A DNA stretch of 64,000 bases from Rhodospirillales bacterium URHD0017 (GTDB lineage: Bacteria > Pseudomonadota > Alphaproteobacteria > Reyranellales > Reyranellaceae), in NCBI GenBank assembly GCA_900110395.1, contig FODP01000011.1, forward strand, positions 124,001 to 188,000. Direction: 5' to 3'. Made by a program: the position numbers and the translations under genes. The notes beneath the pieces are model-generated. The model made no database searches. It had not been told where the DNA came from and saw only the letters and a list, made by a program, of their open reading frames with translations. This document shows, piece after piece, positions 14,864 to 23,456 of the stretch. How positions within the stretch are numbered: position 1 is the stretch's first letter; the number at the start of each line of letters is the position of its first letter.

Positions 14864-15109
14864 ATCCGTTCCCCCGATTACCGATAAGGAAGTTTGGCAG
14901 ATCAAAAAGCCCGGTCCAGCATCTGTTAAATGTTGGGTCACAACAGGCGTGCGGCGGTGGGTCCTGGCCGGATGTTTACGAGATGCAGGCTGAGGCCGAC
15001 GCGGAAGACCAACCGCTTCGCCTCTGGGCGACGGTCTATCCGTCGTACGCGCGGCACGGCAACCTGCAGTCCGTGTCAGACAAGGCCCTATCCCGTTGTT
15101 GCCACTGCC

Positions 15110-16111
15110 TTACACTTTCGGGATCAGGAATTGCTTGTTGACGCAGTTCTCCAGCCGTCCGTCGCGCAGAAAGCGCGCCGCGGTGCGGGCCGCGAAGCCC
15201 CGGTTATCGCGGAAGCTCTCGGGCGTGTAGAACGCCGAATGCGGTGTCAGCAGCAGGCGATGGCGGATCCAGTCCTCGTTCTTCTGCCAGGCTGCGATCA
15301 GCCGCCGTTGCGGATTCGCCGGCTCCTCCGGCAGCACGTCGAGCCCGGCCGCTTGTACCGTGCCGTCCTTCATGGCGTCGTGCAGGGCGTCGATGTCCAC
15401 CACCGGGCCGCGCGCGGTGTTGACAAGGATCATGCCCCGTTTGGCGGCGGCGAACGCATCGGCGCCGATCAGGCCGCGCGTCTCGGCGGTCAGCGGCGTG
15501 TGGATGCTGACGAAGTCGCATTGCCCCATCAGCTCGGCGAGCGAGTCGGCGCGGCGCACGCCTATGGCGAACTGGTAGCCGTTCGGCTGGTACGGGTCGT
15601 AGAACACCACGTCCATGTCGAAGGCCTTCGCGCGAAGCGCCGCCGCGGTGCCGATCCGGCCCATGCCGACGACGCCGAAGGTGCATACCGACAGACGGCG
15701 TCCGAATGGATTATGCTGAGGGCGCCAGTTGCCCTTCAGGTCCGCACGCAGTTCCGAATCGTGATAGGCGACGCTCTTGGCGAGGGTCATCATCAGGGCG
15801 ATCGCGTGGTCAGCGACCTCCCGAGTGCCGTAATCCGGCACATTGCAGACCGGAATGCCCAATTTGCCGAAGCGCTCGATGTCGACGTCGTCGTAGCCTA
15901 CGCCGTACTTCACGAAGATTCGACAGGCCTTCAGCTTGTCGATGTATGGCGGAGGGCAACCGCCGACGACCGCGTCCGCCTTCGCCCATTGCTCGTCGCT
16001 GACGTCCTCGAATTTTTCACGGAATTCCAACTCGAACCCGGAGCCGACCGCTTCAGTCGCGACCGGTACAAGCCGAGCGGGCAAGTTCGGCCAGAGAATG
16101 CGCATCGCCAT
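15110..16111 (-). CDS. D-isomer 2-hydroxyacid dehydrogenase (CtBP-like)
   Basis: This is a 333-residue NAD-dependent oxidoreductase. The Rossmann motif is FGVVGMGRIGTAAALRAKAFDMDVVFYDPY; the catalytic Arg lies in NTARGPVVDIDAL, Glu in LDVLPEEP, and His in LTPHSAFYTPES. The H-S-A-F-Y-T run and the insert NPQRRLIAAWQKNEDWIRHR resemble CtBP-type dehydrogenases rather than SerA. ATG 16111 is chosen because AAGGAG lies seven bases before it; an ATG at 16129 is in frame but has no such site. It lies just after the GMC remnant. The substrate is unknown. Confidence 0.88.
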   Translation of the reverse strand: MAMRILWPNLPARLVPVATEAVGSGFELEFREKFEDVSDEQWAKADAVVGGCPPPYIDKLKACRIFVKYGVGYDDVDIERFGKLGIPVCNVPDYGTREVADHAIALMMTLAKSVAYHDSELRADLKGNWRPQHNPFGRRLSVCTFGVVGMGRIGTAAALRAKAFDMDVVFYDPYQPNGYQFAIGVRRADSLAELMGQCDFVSIHTPLTAETRGLIGADAFAAAKRGMILVNTARGPVVDIDALHDAMKDGTVQAAGLDVLPEEPANPQRRLIAAWQKNEDWIRHRLLLTPHSAFYTPESFRDNRGFAARTAARFLRDGRLENCVNKQFLIPKV

Positions 16112-16125
16112 GACGTCTCCTTCGT

Positions 16126-16325
16126 TCATGTTGTCGATAAAACGGCTTGAATGGTCGATGCCAGCATCATCCGCGCGGCCTTCTCGCCGATCATGATTGA
16201 CGGCTCATTGGTGTTGCCCGAGGTCAGCGTCGGCATGACTGGGGCATCGACGACCCGCAGCCTCGCCAGGCCGCGTGCCCGAAGCTGGTCGTCGACCACC
16301 GCCATCGACTCCACGCCCATGTTGG
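16126..16325 (-). pseudogene. GMC oxidoreductase remnant (C-terminal end only)
   Basis: About 65 codons match the very end of glucose-methanol-choline oxidoreductases: MGVESMAVVDDQLRARG, LRVVDAPVMPTLTSGNTNEP, IMIGEKAARMML. The FAD-binding N-terminus and nearly 450 residues that should precede it are absent; upstream of about 16325 the frame no longer matches. The fragment lies between the 2-hydroxyacid dehydrogenase and MaoC genes, all on the - strand. It appears to be the scar of a deletion that brought those genes together. Confidence 0.8.
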
Positions 16326-16368
16326 GGGCCCGGGCGGGAAGGGCTGCGGCGGCGCATAGCGCGGTCGC

Positions 16369-16839
16369 TTATGCCTTGGCGTAGGCGATGCTCATGGTCT
16401 CGGCAACGCAGGCCGGACGCTCCTTGCCCTCGATCTCGACGGTCCATTGGTATGTCATGCGAATGCCGCCGTTTGGCATATCGTCGGCGGCGAGCAGCTT
16501 CTGGCGGCCGCGGATGCGCGCACCAACTTGCACGGGGTTGGTGAAACGCACTTTGTTCGAGCCGTAGTTTATGCCGTTCCGCACATTGTCGATCTTGAGT
16601 ACATCCCGGCTGAAGGTAGCGATCACGGCTAGGGTAAGATTACCGTGTGCGATGGTCTTCCCATCCGGCATGTCCGTCTTGCAGCGCTCGACATCAACAT
16701 GAATCCATTGATGGTCGCCGCTTGCTTCGGCAAATGTGTTGATGCGTTCCTGTGTCATTACCAGCCAGTCGCTGACTCCTAGCTCCTGACCGACCAGCGC
16801 CTTCATCGCCTGCGGGCTCTGCACGATTCGTTTTGCCAC
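16369..16839 (-). CDS. MaoC-like (R)-specific enoyl-CoA hydratase
   Basis: This is a 156-residue hot-dog-fold hydratase. The catalytic motif ASGDHQWIHVD carries the Asp/His pair (D42, H47). It is followed by PDGKTIAHGNLTLAV and GINYGSNKVRFTNPVQVGARIRGR, which are typical of stand-alone MaoC proteins of the NodN-like group. GTG 16839 is preferred because GGAGGG lies just upstream; a TTG at 16854 is also in frame. It would hydrate enoyl-CoA in beta-oxidation or a side pathway. It lies next to the GMC remnant, so the original operon context may have been lost. Confidence 0.88.
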   Translation of the reverse strand: MAKRIVQSPQAMKALVGQELGVSDWLVMTQERINTFAEASGDHQWIHVDVERCKTDMPDGKTIAHGNLTLAVIATFSRDVLKIDNVRNGINYGSNKVRFTNPVQVGARIRGRQKLLAADDMPNGGIRMTYQWTVEIEGKERPACVAETMSIAYAKA

Positions 16840-16880
16840 GATGCCCTCCGTCAAACCAATCCAGCACGTATCCTGTATCC

Positions 16881-18575
16881 TTACCCGACCTGCAACTTTG
16901 CCCAGGTGTCGCGCAACTCGATCGTGCGGTTGAACACCAGAGCGTCCGAGCGGCTCGTCGGGTCCGGGCAGAAATAGCCCAGCCGCTCGAATTGCACGGC
17001 TTCGCCCACGGGCATCTCCGCCAACGAGGGTTCGAGCAGCGCACCCGACAGGACGTCGAGCGAGCCTGGATTCAGATCGGTGTCCAGATCCCCATCGGCT
17101 CCCGGGTCGGGGCGGTTGAAGAGGGTATTGTACAAACGGACCTCGGCGGGGCGTGCGTCCCGGCCCGACACCCAGTGCAGGGTGGCCTTCACCTTTCGAC
17201 CATCCGGTGCATTGCCGCCGCGGCTGGCAGGATCATAGGTGCAACGCAGCTCCACCACGTTGCCAGCCGCGTCCTTCACGACCTCGCGGCAGGTGACGAG
17301 ATAGGCATAGCGCAACCGCACCTCTCGTCCCACCGCCATCCGGTAGAACTTGTTCGACGGGTTCTCCATGAAGTCGTCGCGCTCGATGAAAATCTCCCTG
17401 CTGAAGCGAAGGGTGCGCGTGCCGGCACCCGGGTCCGCCGGATGGTTGACGGCCTCCAGCTCTTCGACATGGTTCTCCGGAAAATTCTCGATCACGAGCT
17501 TGAGAGGCCGCAGGACCGCCATGCGCCGCTGGGCCGCCTGGTTGAGACGGTCGCGGATCGCGTGATCGAACATGGCGAGATCGACGACGCTGTTGGCTTT
17601 GGACATGCCGATGCGCCGAACGAAGTCGCGGATCGCCTCCGGCGGCACGCCGCGGCGGCGCAGGCCTGCCAGGGTCGGCATGCGAGGATCGTCCCAGCCA
17701 CTCACGATGCCGCGCCGTACCAGATCCGTCAGGTAGCGCTTGGAAAGTACGGTGTAGCCGAGATTGAGGCGGGCGAATTCGGTCTGGCGGGGCCGCGACG
17801 GGACCGGCAGGTGGTCGAGGAACCAGTCGTAGAGGGGACGATGGTCCTCGAATTCCAGGGTACAGAGCGAGTGCGTGACATGCTCTATGGCGTCGGACTG
17901 GCCATGAGCGAAATCGTAGGTCGGGTAGATGCACCACTGCGTCCCGGTGCGCGGGTGAGGCGCGTGCAGGATGCGATACAGGACAGGATCGCGCAGGTTC
18001 ATGTTGCCGGAAGCAAGGTCGATCTTTGCCCGCAGCACGCAGGCGCCGTTCGGAAACTTGCCGCCGCGCATATCGCGAAACAGGCTGAGATTTGTTTCCA
18101 TCGAGCGGTCGCGATCGGCCGAAGCACGGCCCGGTTCAGTCAGCGTGCCGCGCATCGCCCGCATCTCGTCGGGCGGCGTGTCGTCGACATAGGCGAGGCC
18201 GGCGCGAATGAGGTGCTCGGCCCAGTCGTACAACGTCTGGAAATAGTCCGATGCATAGTACAGATGCTCGCCCCAGTCGAAGCCAAGCCAGTGTACGTCC
18301 CGCTTGATGGCGTCGATGTATTCCTGCTCCTCCTTCACGGGATTGGTATCGTCGAAGCGAAGGTGGCAGCGGCCGCCGTATTCGACGCTAAGTCCGAAGT
18401 TCAGGCAGATCGACTTTGCGTGGCCGAGATGCAGATAGCCGTTCGGCTCCGGTGGAAAGCGCGTGACGATGCCCTGCACCGGGCCGCGGGCGAGGTCAGC
18501 CTGGACCATGTCGCGAATGAAATCCCGGGGCTCTTCGTTTGCAGTGGCCTCCGGCATCGGCTTCTTGTCATCCAT
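16881..18575 (-). CDS. glnS: Glutaminyl-tRNA synthetase
   Basis: This is a 564-residue class I synthetase charging tRNA-Gln directly with glutamine. The HIGH motif is H49-LGH in PPEPNGYLHLGHAKS; the KMSKS equivalent is VLSKR (276-280). FDDTNPVKEEQEYIDAI, DWFLDHLPVPSRPRQTEFARLNL and the two-barrel anticodon domain (residues 340-560) match bacterial GlnRS over the full length. Most Alphaproteobacteria lack glnS and use Glu-tRNA-Gln amidotransferase instead, so a functional glnS here suggests acquisition from a gamma- or betaproteobacterial source. It is not part of an evident operon. Confidence 0.96.
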   Translation of the reverse strand: MDDKKPMPEATANEEPRDFIRDMVQADLARGPVQGIVTRFPPEPNGYLHLGHAKSICLNFGLSVEYGGRCHLRFDDTNPVKEEQEYIDAIKRDVHWLGFDWGEHLYYASDYFQTLYDWAEHLIRAGLAYVDDTPPDEMRAMRGTLTEPGRASADRDRSMETNLSLFRDMRGGKFPNGACVLRAKIDLASGNMNLRDPVLYRILHAPHPRTGTQWCIYPTYDFAHGQSDAIEHVTHSLCTLEFEDHRPLYDWFLDHLPVPSRPRQTEFARLNLGYTVLSKRYLTDLVRRGIVSGWDDPRMPTLAGLRRRGVPPEAIRDFVRRIGMSKANSVVDLAMFDHAIRDRLNQAAQRRMAVLRPLKLVIENFPENHVEELEAVNHPADPGAGTRTLRFSREIFIERDDFMENPSNKFYRMAVGREVRLRYAYLVTCREVVKDAAGNVVELRCTYDPASRGGNAPDGRKVKATLHWVSGRDARPAEVRLYNTLFNRPDPGADGDLDTDLNPGSLDVLSGALLEPSLAEMPVGEAVQFERLGYFCPDPTSRSDALVFNRTIELRDTWAKLQVG

Positions 18576-18839
18576 CTACCTGTCAACCTCCACACGGGCG
18601 CGTACGCGGACAATCTGCGGCCAAGCCAATTGTAACACTGCCGGCGCGCCCGGCTATGTCTCGGCCATTCGCCGGCACTATATAGACCGCTGCGAGCCGG
18701 CCGGCATGTTTGAAGTCGGGTGCCGTTCGGCAGGATAAGATCATCCATACAGGCCAATCGACCTTAGCGAGATGGTTTCATGCGTCTACTATCTGTGCCG
18801 CCAACGTACTATTGCTGTGCTCACTAATAGGAGGACGCC

Positions 18840-19340
18840 ATGATCCATCACCTTTCGATCGCCGCGCGCGACCCGAAATACGCCGCCGAGGTGCTGGCGG
18901 AAATCATGGGCGGCAAGGCGGTGCCGTTCCCGCCCAACCCGGGCAGCTTTTTCGCGTTACAGCTCGACGATCACGGCTCCGGGGTTGAGGTTTATCCGGC
19001 CGGCACCGAATTGCAGCCTGCCGGCGAGGAAGGCGGCAGCTTTGTCAGGAAGCCCCGGGAAGGGCGCGGCTTCGGCGCCACGCACTTTGCGCTCAGCGTC
19101 GCGACCGACGCGAGCATTGTGGAACAGATCGCCGAGCGCGCCGGCTGGCATTGCGTGACCTGCAATCGTGGGCCGTTCCACGTGATCGAGGTCTGGGTCG
19201 AGAACGATACGATGGTCGAGGTCTTGCCGCCGGAGTTCGCGGCGGAATACCTGGCCTGGACCCGCCCCGACACGGTCGCGACCCGTATGGGCAGCGTGCC
19301 TACCTCGGGCTCCCGCCAAGCGCGTGTTCGCTCGGCCTAA
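18840..19340 (+). CDS. VOC superfamily protein
   Basis: This is a 166-residue protein with the paired beta-alpha-beta-beta-beta pattern of the vicinal-oxygen-chelate/glyoxalase fold. It starts MIHHLSIAARDPKYAAEVLAEIMGGKAVPFPP. Candidate metal ligands are His3 or His4, Glu in GSGVEVYP, His in FGATHFALSV and Glu in DTMVEVLPPEF. A strong AGGAGG precedes the ATG. It stands alone between glnS (divergent) and the HAD gene (convergent). The 264 bases upstream show no gene or clear signal. It could be an isomerase, dioxygenase or lyase; sequence alone does not decide. Confidence 0.8.
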   Translation: MIHHLSIAARDPKYAAEVLAEIMGGKAVPFPPNPGSFFALQLDDHGSGVEVYPAGTELQPAGEEGGSFVRKPREGRGFGATHFALSVATDASIVEQIAERAGWHCVTCNRGPFHVIEVWVENDTMVEVLPPEFAAEYLAWTRPDTVATRMGSVPTSGSRQARVRSA

Positions 19341-19490
19341 GCTCACTTCAGGCGGTGTAGCCTAAACGAAGCGCGAGGGCCGTTTATGTTTCCGGCCCCT
19401 CTGGCTGCAAGCACTTGAAACGACGCGCTAATTGCATGCCGCCCCTGACGAGCTTCACAGACAGCCCGGTCCTGCGGAAAGCCACCAGTC

Positions 19491-20156
19491 TCATAGACAC
19501 GCCAGAACCAGATCACGGACTTGATGAAGATCACGCGCAACAAGGACGCATAGAGCACAAAGCTCCTCGGTTGGTTCAAGCAGATCGGGCACCATCACGG
19601 TCATCATGCCAGCCGCCGACGCCGATCTTACGCCAACATGAGAATCCTCCAACGCCAAGCATAACCGAGGCTCGACCCCCAGCCGTCCGGCAGCCTTCAG
19701 AAATGGATCGGGCGCAGGTTTGCCATTTTCGTAGTCGCCACGGCAGATGATCTGGTCGAAACGATCCAGCAGACTGTGCGAAGTCAGGTGACGCTCGACG
19801 GTCGTTCGAGATGACGAGGTGGCGATCGCGCGCGGTAGCCTGAACTGGTCCAGGATTTCCAGCAGTTCAGGTACTCCTGGCTTCAGGGCATGTCTATTTG
19901 GGGCGATCAGCCAGAAATGGTGTCTCCACTTTGCGTGGAAATCGTCAAAGGGGAAGTCCTCGCCGAAGTGCGATAGGAATAAACCCCTGCATTGCGACCG
20001 TCGCACGCCGATTGATTTATTGTAAACGTCGTCCGGAATCTTGAACCCACATTCGGCAGCAGCAGACAGAAGAGCCTCTTGCCAGAGAGCTTCGGTATCG
20101 AACAGCAGGCCGTCCATATCGAAGATCACGGCGCTCGGGCGATACGGCAACGTCAT
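19491..20156 (-). CDS. HAD-family phosphatase (beta-phosphoglucomutase-like)
   Basis: This is a 221-residue HAD hydrolase of subfamily IA. Motif I is FDMDGLLFDTE (nucleophile and acid Asp), motif II is ATSSSR, motif III is Lys in NGKPAPDPF, and motif IV is ALEDSHVGVRSA. The helical cap between motif I and II is of the small C1 type as in beta-phosphoglucomutase and 2-deoxyglucose-6-phosphatase. It lies 48 bases after the deaminase gene on the same strand, probably co-transcribed. A nucleotide or sugar-phosphate substrate is plausible given this neighbour, but not shown. Confidence 0.9.
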   Translation of the reverse strand: MTLPYRPSAVIFDMDGLLFDTEALWQEALLSAAAECGFKIPDDVYNKSIGVRRSQCRGLFLSHFGEDFPFDDFHAKWRHHFWLIAPNRHALKPGVPELLEILDQFRLPRAIATSSSRTTVERHLTSHSLLDRFDQIICRGDYENGKPAPDPFLKAAGRLGVEPRLCLALEDSHVGVRSASAAGMMTVMVPDLLEPTEELCALCVLVARDLHQVRDLVLACL

Positions 20157-20204
20157 GCTGTGTGCGTCCTCCTGCGCAACGAAGCGACATTTGACCCAAT
20201 CGGC

Positions 20205-20669
20205 CTAATTGCGGATCACCAAACCGCTTTCGACGCTGAGAACGTCAATAGCGACTCCTGCCTCATTGAACATGAGACCTGCTTCCTCGAACTCCTCCTG
20301 CCATCGAGGCGAGCGCTTCACGTGGTTCGTGACGACCCGGGAAATGCCACTCTGAATAATCAGTCCAGCGCAGGACGCGCAGGGATGCAGCGGCGATACA
20401 TATATCGTGCATCCGACGAGCGAAGTCCTCGCGGAAACGATTGCATTCGCCTCAGCGTGTACAATTCGCCGTAGCTTCCTGATTTTGTCCGCATATATGT
20501 CTTTGCCATCGTCGCAACCGCGGGGAAAGCCGTTCCAACCCTTGGAAACGACCGATCCGTCGGGGCTTAATATGCAGGCTCCGACCTTTGTTGAAGGATC
20601 CTTCGACATCGTTGCCGACAATTCGGCTTCACGGATCCCATAAAGATCCCATCTCGATCTATCCTTCAC
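20205..20669 (-). CDS. dCMP/cytidine deaminase family protein
   Basis: This is a 154-residue zinc deaminase. The zinc and proton-transfer motif is HAEANAI, and the two Cys ligands are in SPLHPCASCAG. The N-terminal MSKDPSTKVGACILSPDGSVVSKGWNGFPRG is very close to deoxycytidylate deaminases, which make dUMP for thymidylate synthesis. GTG 20669 has GGAGGTG upstream. It precedes the HAD phosphatase, so the pair may handle nucleotides together. dCMP deaminase is the best guess; a related cytosine or phage-type deaminase is possible. Confidence 0.88.
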   Translation of the reverse strand: MKDRSRWDLYGIREAELSATMSKDPSTKVGACILSPDGSVVSKGWNGFPRGCDDGKDIYADKIRKLRRIVHAEANAIVSARTSLVGCTIYVSPLHPCASCAGLIIQSGISRVVTNHVKRSPRWQEEFEEAGLMFNEAGVAIDVLSVESGLVIRN

Positions 20670-20726
20670 GCCAGCACCTCCGAACTTCCACTCAATGATT
20701 TAGCGAAGTGAGCCGCCACGCCAGGA

Positions 20727-21977
20727 TCACGCGAAGCGTTGCGGCGCATAGGCTGCGGCGCCGATGGCCGTCGGCTTGCCATTGATCAGCTGTGAGATCA
20801 GGCGGCCGCTTGGCGGCCCGCCTGTCATGCCGAAGTGGCCGTGGCCAACGGCGAGGAACAGGCCCGGCCGGCCTGTCGCCTCGCCCAGCATCGGCAGGCT
20901 GTCGGGTGTCGAGGGACGGAAGCCCATCCAGAAGCGGTGACCGTCGGTGTTCACCTCGGGGAACATCGTGCGGACATTGGCAAGCAGAGCCTTGGCGCGG
21001 CGCTCATCGGGCGCCGCCTCGAGGCCCGCGATCTCGACCGTGCCCGCCACCCTAAGCCCCTGCTCCATCGGTGTGACGCCGAAGGAACGGCTCTTGTTCG
21101 ATATGGTCGTGGTCAGCGAAAGGTCGGGCGTCGGCAGCATGACGTGGTACCCGCGCTCGGCCTCGAGCGGCACGCGGATGCCGAGCGGCTCGAGCAGGCG
21201 AACCGAGCGCGCGCCGGCGGCGACGACGATCCGCTGGGCGCGATGGAAGCCGACATTGGTCATGACATCGTAGGCGCCGTCCTCGCGCGGCAGGATCTTC
21301 ATCACGTTCTCGGGCATCAGTCGCCCGCCTGCCTCGAGGAACAGCCGATGCAGCGTCTGCACGATGCGCTGCGGGCTCACGGTGTAGCCATTGCCGGGCA
21401 TCAGCACGCCACGACGCACCGCCGGCGAGATGCCGGGAAACATCTGCCGCAGGTCGTCGAAGCCCAGCGTCTGGCTGGCAATGCCTTGGCGCTCGCGCAA
21501 TTTGCGCTCCAGGGCAGCGCTCTCCGACTCGCCGTCGGCCTCCCAGACATGGACCTGGCCGACCGGGCGCACCAGATCGGCGAAATTCTCAGGCCCGAGC
21601 AACTCCTTCCAGCATGCGAACGCGTCCCTGTGCAGTGCGCGCATGGCGTCGGAGATCTCCAGCACGCGCGGCATGCGGCTGGCCGCGATCCATTTCAGCA
21701 ACCATGGCAGCGCCTTGGGAAAATAGGAGGGGCGCACGGCGAGCGGTCCCAGCGGATCGGTCAGCCACGACGGCACCTTGCGCAGCATTCCGGGCAACGC
21801 GATGGGCACCGAGGTGTCGGCGCTGATCATGCCGGCATTGCCGAAAGAGGCACCGCCCGGCGGCGGCAGCGGATCGATCAGCGCCACATCGCGGCCCGAG
21901 CGCCGAAGGTAGAGCGCCGTGGAGAGACCGACCACGCCGGCGCCGATTACGACAATCTCAGGATCTGGTTGGGGCAT
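20727..21977 (-). CDS. D-amino-acid dehydrogenase-like FAD oxidoreductase
   Basis: This is a 416-residue flavoprotein of the DAO family. The FAD motif is VVIGAGVVGLSTALYLRRSGRDVALID at the N-terminus, followed by PPPGGASFGNAGMI as in DadA. The C-terminal substrate domain ends MGFRPSTPDSLPMLGEATGRPGLFLAVGHGHFGMT, again typical of DadA. GAGGGAGT precedes the ATG. DadA oxidises D-amino acids to 2-oxoacids and passes electrons to the membrane. It is divergent from the esterase gene with 131 bases between. The amino-acid preference is unknown. Confidence 0.9.
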   Translation of the reverse strand: MPQPDPEIVVIGAGVVGLSTALYLRRSGRDVALIDPLPPPGGASFGNAGMISADTSVPIALPGMLRKVPSWLTDPLGPLAVRPSYFPKALPWLLKWIAASRMPRVLEISDAMRALHRDAFACWKELLGPENFADLVRPVGQVHVWEADGESESAALERKLRERQGIASQTLGFDDLRQMFPGISPAVRRGVLMPGNGYTVSPQRIVQTLHRLFLEAGGRLMPENVMKILPREDGAYDVMTNVGFHRAQRIVVAAGARSVRLLEPLGIRVPLEAERGYHVMLPTPDLSLTTTISNKSRSFGVTPMEQGLRVAGTVEIAGLEAAPDERRAKALLANVRTMFPEVNTDGHRFWMGFRPSTPDSLPMLGEATGRPGLFLAVGHGHFGMTGGPPSGRLISQLINGKPTAIGAAAYAPQRFA

Positions 21978-22108
21978 CGTACTCCCTCGAAGAAGTGTGC
22001 CTCTAACGGTGAGCCAAGGGAAAGGGTCGTCGCTTGACCGGTCGCAGATTACCGGACACTGTTTTCCCCAGGCGAGCCACGGAGACTTGCCATTTCCGGG
22101 AGAAACAG

Positions 22109-23434
22109 ATGAACCACACGCGGGCGGTCGTCGCGGCCACCATGCTTGCGGCTGTATGGTGCATTCCAGCAGCGATGGCGCAGCCGGTGTGTGTCACGCA
22201 GAACTTCGTCGTTCCGCCCGGCGCCAACGACAAGGACAAGGCGGCCCCCTTCTTCATCGACGCAACGGGCCTCGACTTCGGTACCCAGCCGCCGACGCGC
22301 GATCCCAAGAGCCCGCATTATGTGAAAAAGGTCGAGCTGCCCGATGGCACGCTGCCGCCGGCCGGCGCGGAGGGCAATTTCACCATCGGCCCGACGCACA
22401 ATCCCGCGCCCGAGACGGTCGCCAAGGACGGTGTGCCAAAAGGCACGACCGTCGCCTTCGACATGTCGTCGAAGGACAGCGTCGTCTACAACCCCGGGCT
22501 CATCCGTGACGACACGCCCACAGGCTGCGGCAACGGCTCGATCATGCGCACGCAAACCGCGGCGGGCGACAAGTCCAACATGATCGTAACCACCAGCCAT
22601 CCCGGGACCTGGACGCGACCGATTGCGGTGTATGTGCCAGCCGGCTACGTGCGCGGCCTCGAGATGCCGTTCATCGTCCTCGGCGACGGCGGCTCGACAG
22701 CCTACAAGGACCTCTCCGCCATCCTGGATAACCTGATCGCGCAAAAGCGCATCCCCCCGATGGTCGCCATCCAGATCGGCAATGGCGGGCAGGATGCCCA
22801 GGGCAGCCAGCGCGGCAAGGAATACGACGCGGTGAACGGCGTCTACACGCAGTTCGTCGAGCGCGAGGTGCTGCCACTCGTGGAGAAGAATGCAGGCGTG
22901 AAGCTGACAAGGAACCCCGACGGTCGCGCGAGCCTGGGCTTGAGCTCGAGCGGCGCGGCTGCCTTCACCATGGCGTGGTTCCATCCCGAGCTCTATCGCC
23001 GGGTGCTGGCTTATTCGCCGACCATGGTGAACCAGCAATGGCCGTATGATCCCGCGCTGCGCGGCGGCGCCTGGGAGTATCACAGCCCATGGACGGGCCC
23101 GGCCGGACCCAACCTGCACGTCAAGAATCCCGGCAACGCCATCACGCCCGGCGAGCCGGCCGGCGCGCCGTTGATCCCGAGTACGCCGACCAAACCGATT
23201 CGCTTCTGGTTCGCCGTCGGCGATCAGGATCTCTTCTACCCCAACCCGGTCATGGCCGATGGCATGCACGATTGGGTGTTGGCGGCCGAGCTGATGGCCA
23301 AGGTATTGGCCGACAAGGGTTACCATTATCAATTCGTGTTCGCGCGCAACTCCAAGCACGTCGATCGCCCCACGGTAGGCCAGACACTACCGCACGCGCT
23401 CGAGTGGCTCTGGAAGGGCTATCCGATTCCATAA
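22109..23434 (+). CDS. Exported esterase (EsteraseD/Fes-like alpha/beta hydrolase)
   Basis: This is a 441-residue protein with a Sec signal peptide (cleavage after AAMAQ near residue 21). The catalytic region includes YVPAGYVRGLEMPFIVLGDGG, the nucleophile elbow GLSSSGAAAF, Asp in FAVGDQDLFY and His in NSKHVDRPT, as in enterochelin-esterase and esterase-D-type hydrolases. A Pro/Gly-rich N-terminal domain of about 140 residues precedes the hydrolase core. The gene directly downstream is another hydrolase, 22 bases away, so the two may be one unit. The substrate is unknown; a periplasmic ester is likely. Confidence 0.85.
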   Translation: MNHTRAVVAATMLAAVWCIPAAMAQPVCVTQNFVVPPGANDKDKAAPFFIDATGLDFGTQPPTRDPKSPHYVKKVELPDGTLPPAGAEGNFTIGPTHNPAPETVAKDGVPKGTTVAFDMSSKDSVVYNPGLIRDDTPTGCGNGSIMRTQTAAGDKSNMIVTTSHPGTWTRPIAVYVPAGYVRGLEMPFIVLGDGGSTAYKDLSAILDNLIAQKRIPPMVAIQIGNGGQDAQGSQRGKEYDAVNGVYTQFVEREVLPLVEKNAGVKLTRNPDGRASLGLSSSGAAAFTMAWFHPELYRRVLAYSPTMVNQQWPYDPALRGGAWEYHSPWTGPAGPNLHVKNPGNAITPGEPAGAPLIPSTPTKPIRFWFAVGDQDLFYPNPVMADGMHDWVLAAELMAKVLADKGYHYQFVFARNSKHVDRPTVGQTLPHALEWLWKGYPIP

Positions 23435-23456
23435 CCTCATCGCACGTGGGTGTTCC

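Noticed and set aside
14864..15109. Short gene between the SDR and 2-hydroxyacid dehydrogenase genes
   Set aside because: Open frames here are short extensions of shadows without a start site; nothing coding is supported.
16833..18635. A 600-codon open frame on the + strand opposite glnS
   Set aside because: The - strand encodes full-length GlnRS with both signature motifs; the + frame has typical shadow composition.
18576..18839. Small gene or riboswitch in the 264-base gap upstream of the VOC gene
   Set aside because: No open frame with a ribosome binding site and protein-like composition, and no aptamer pattern that I can recognise.
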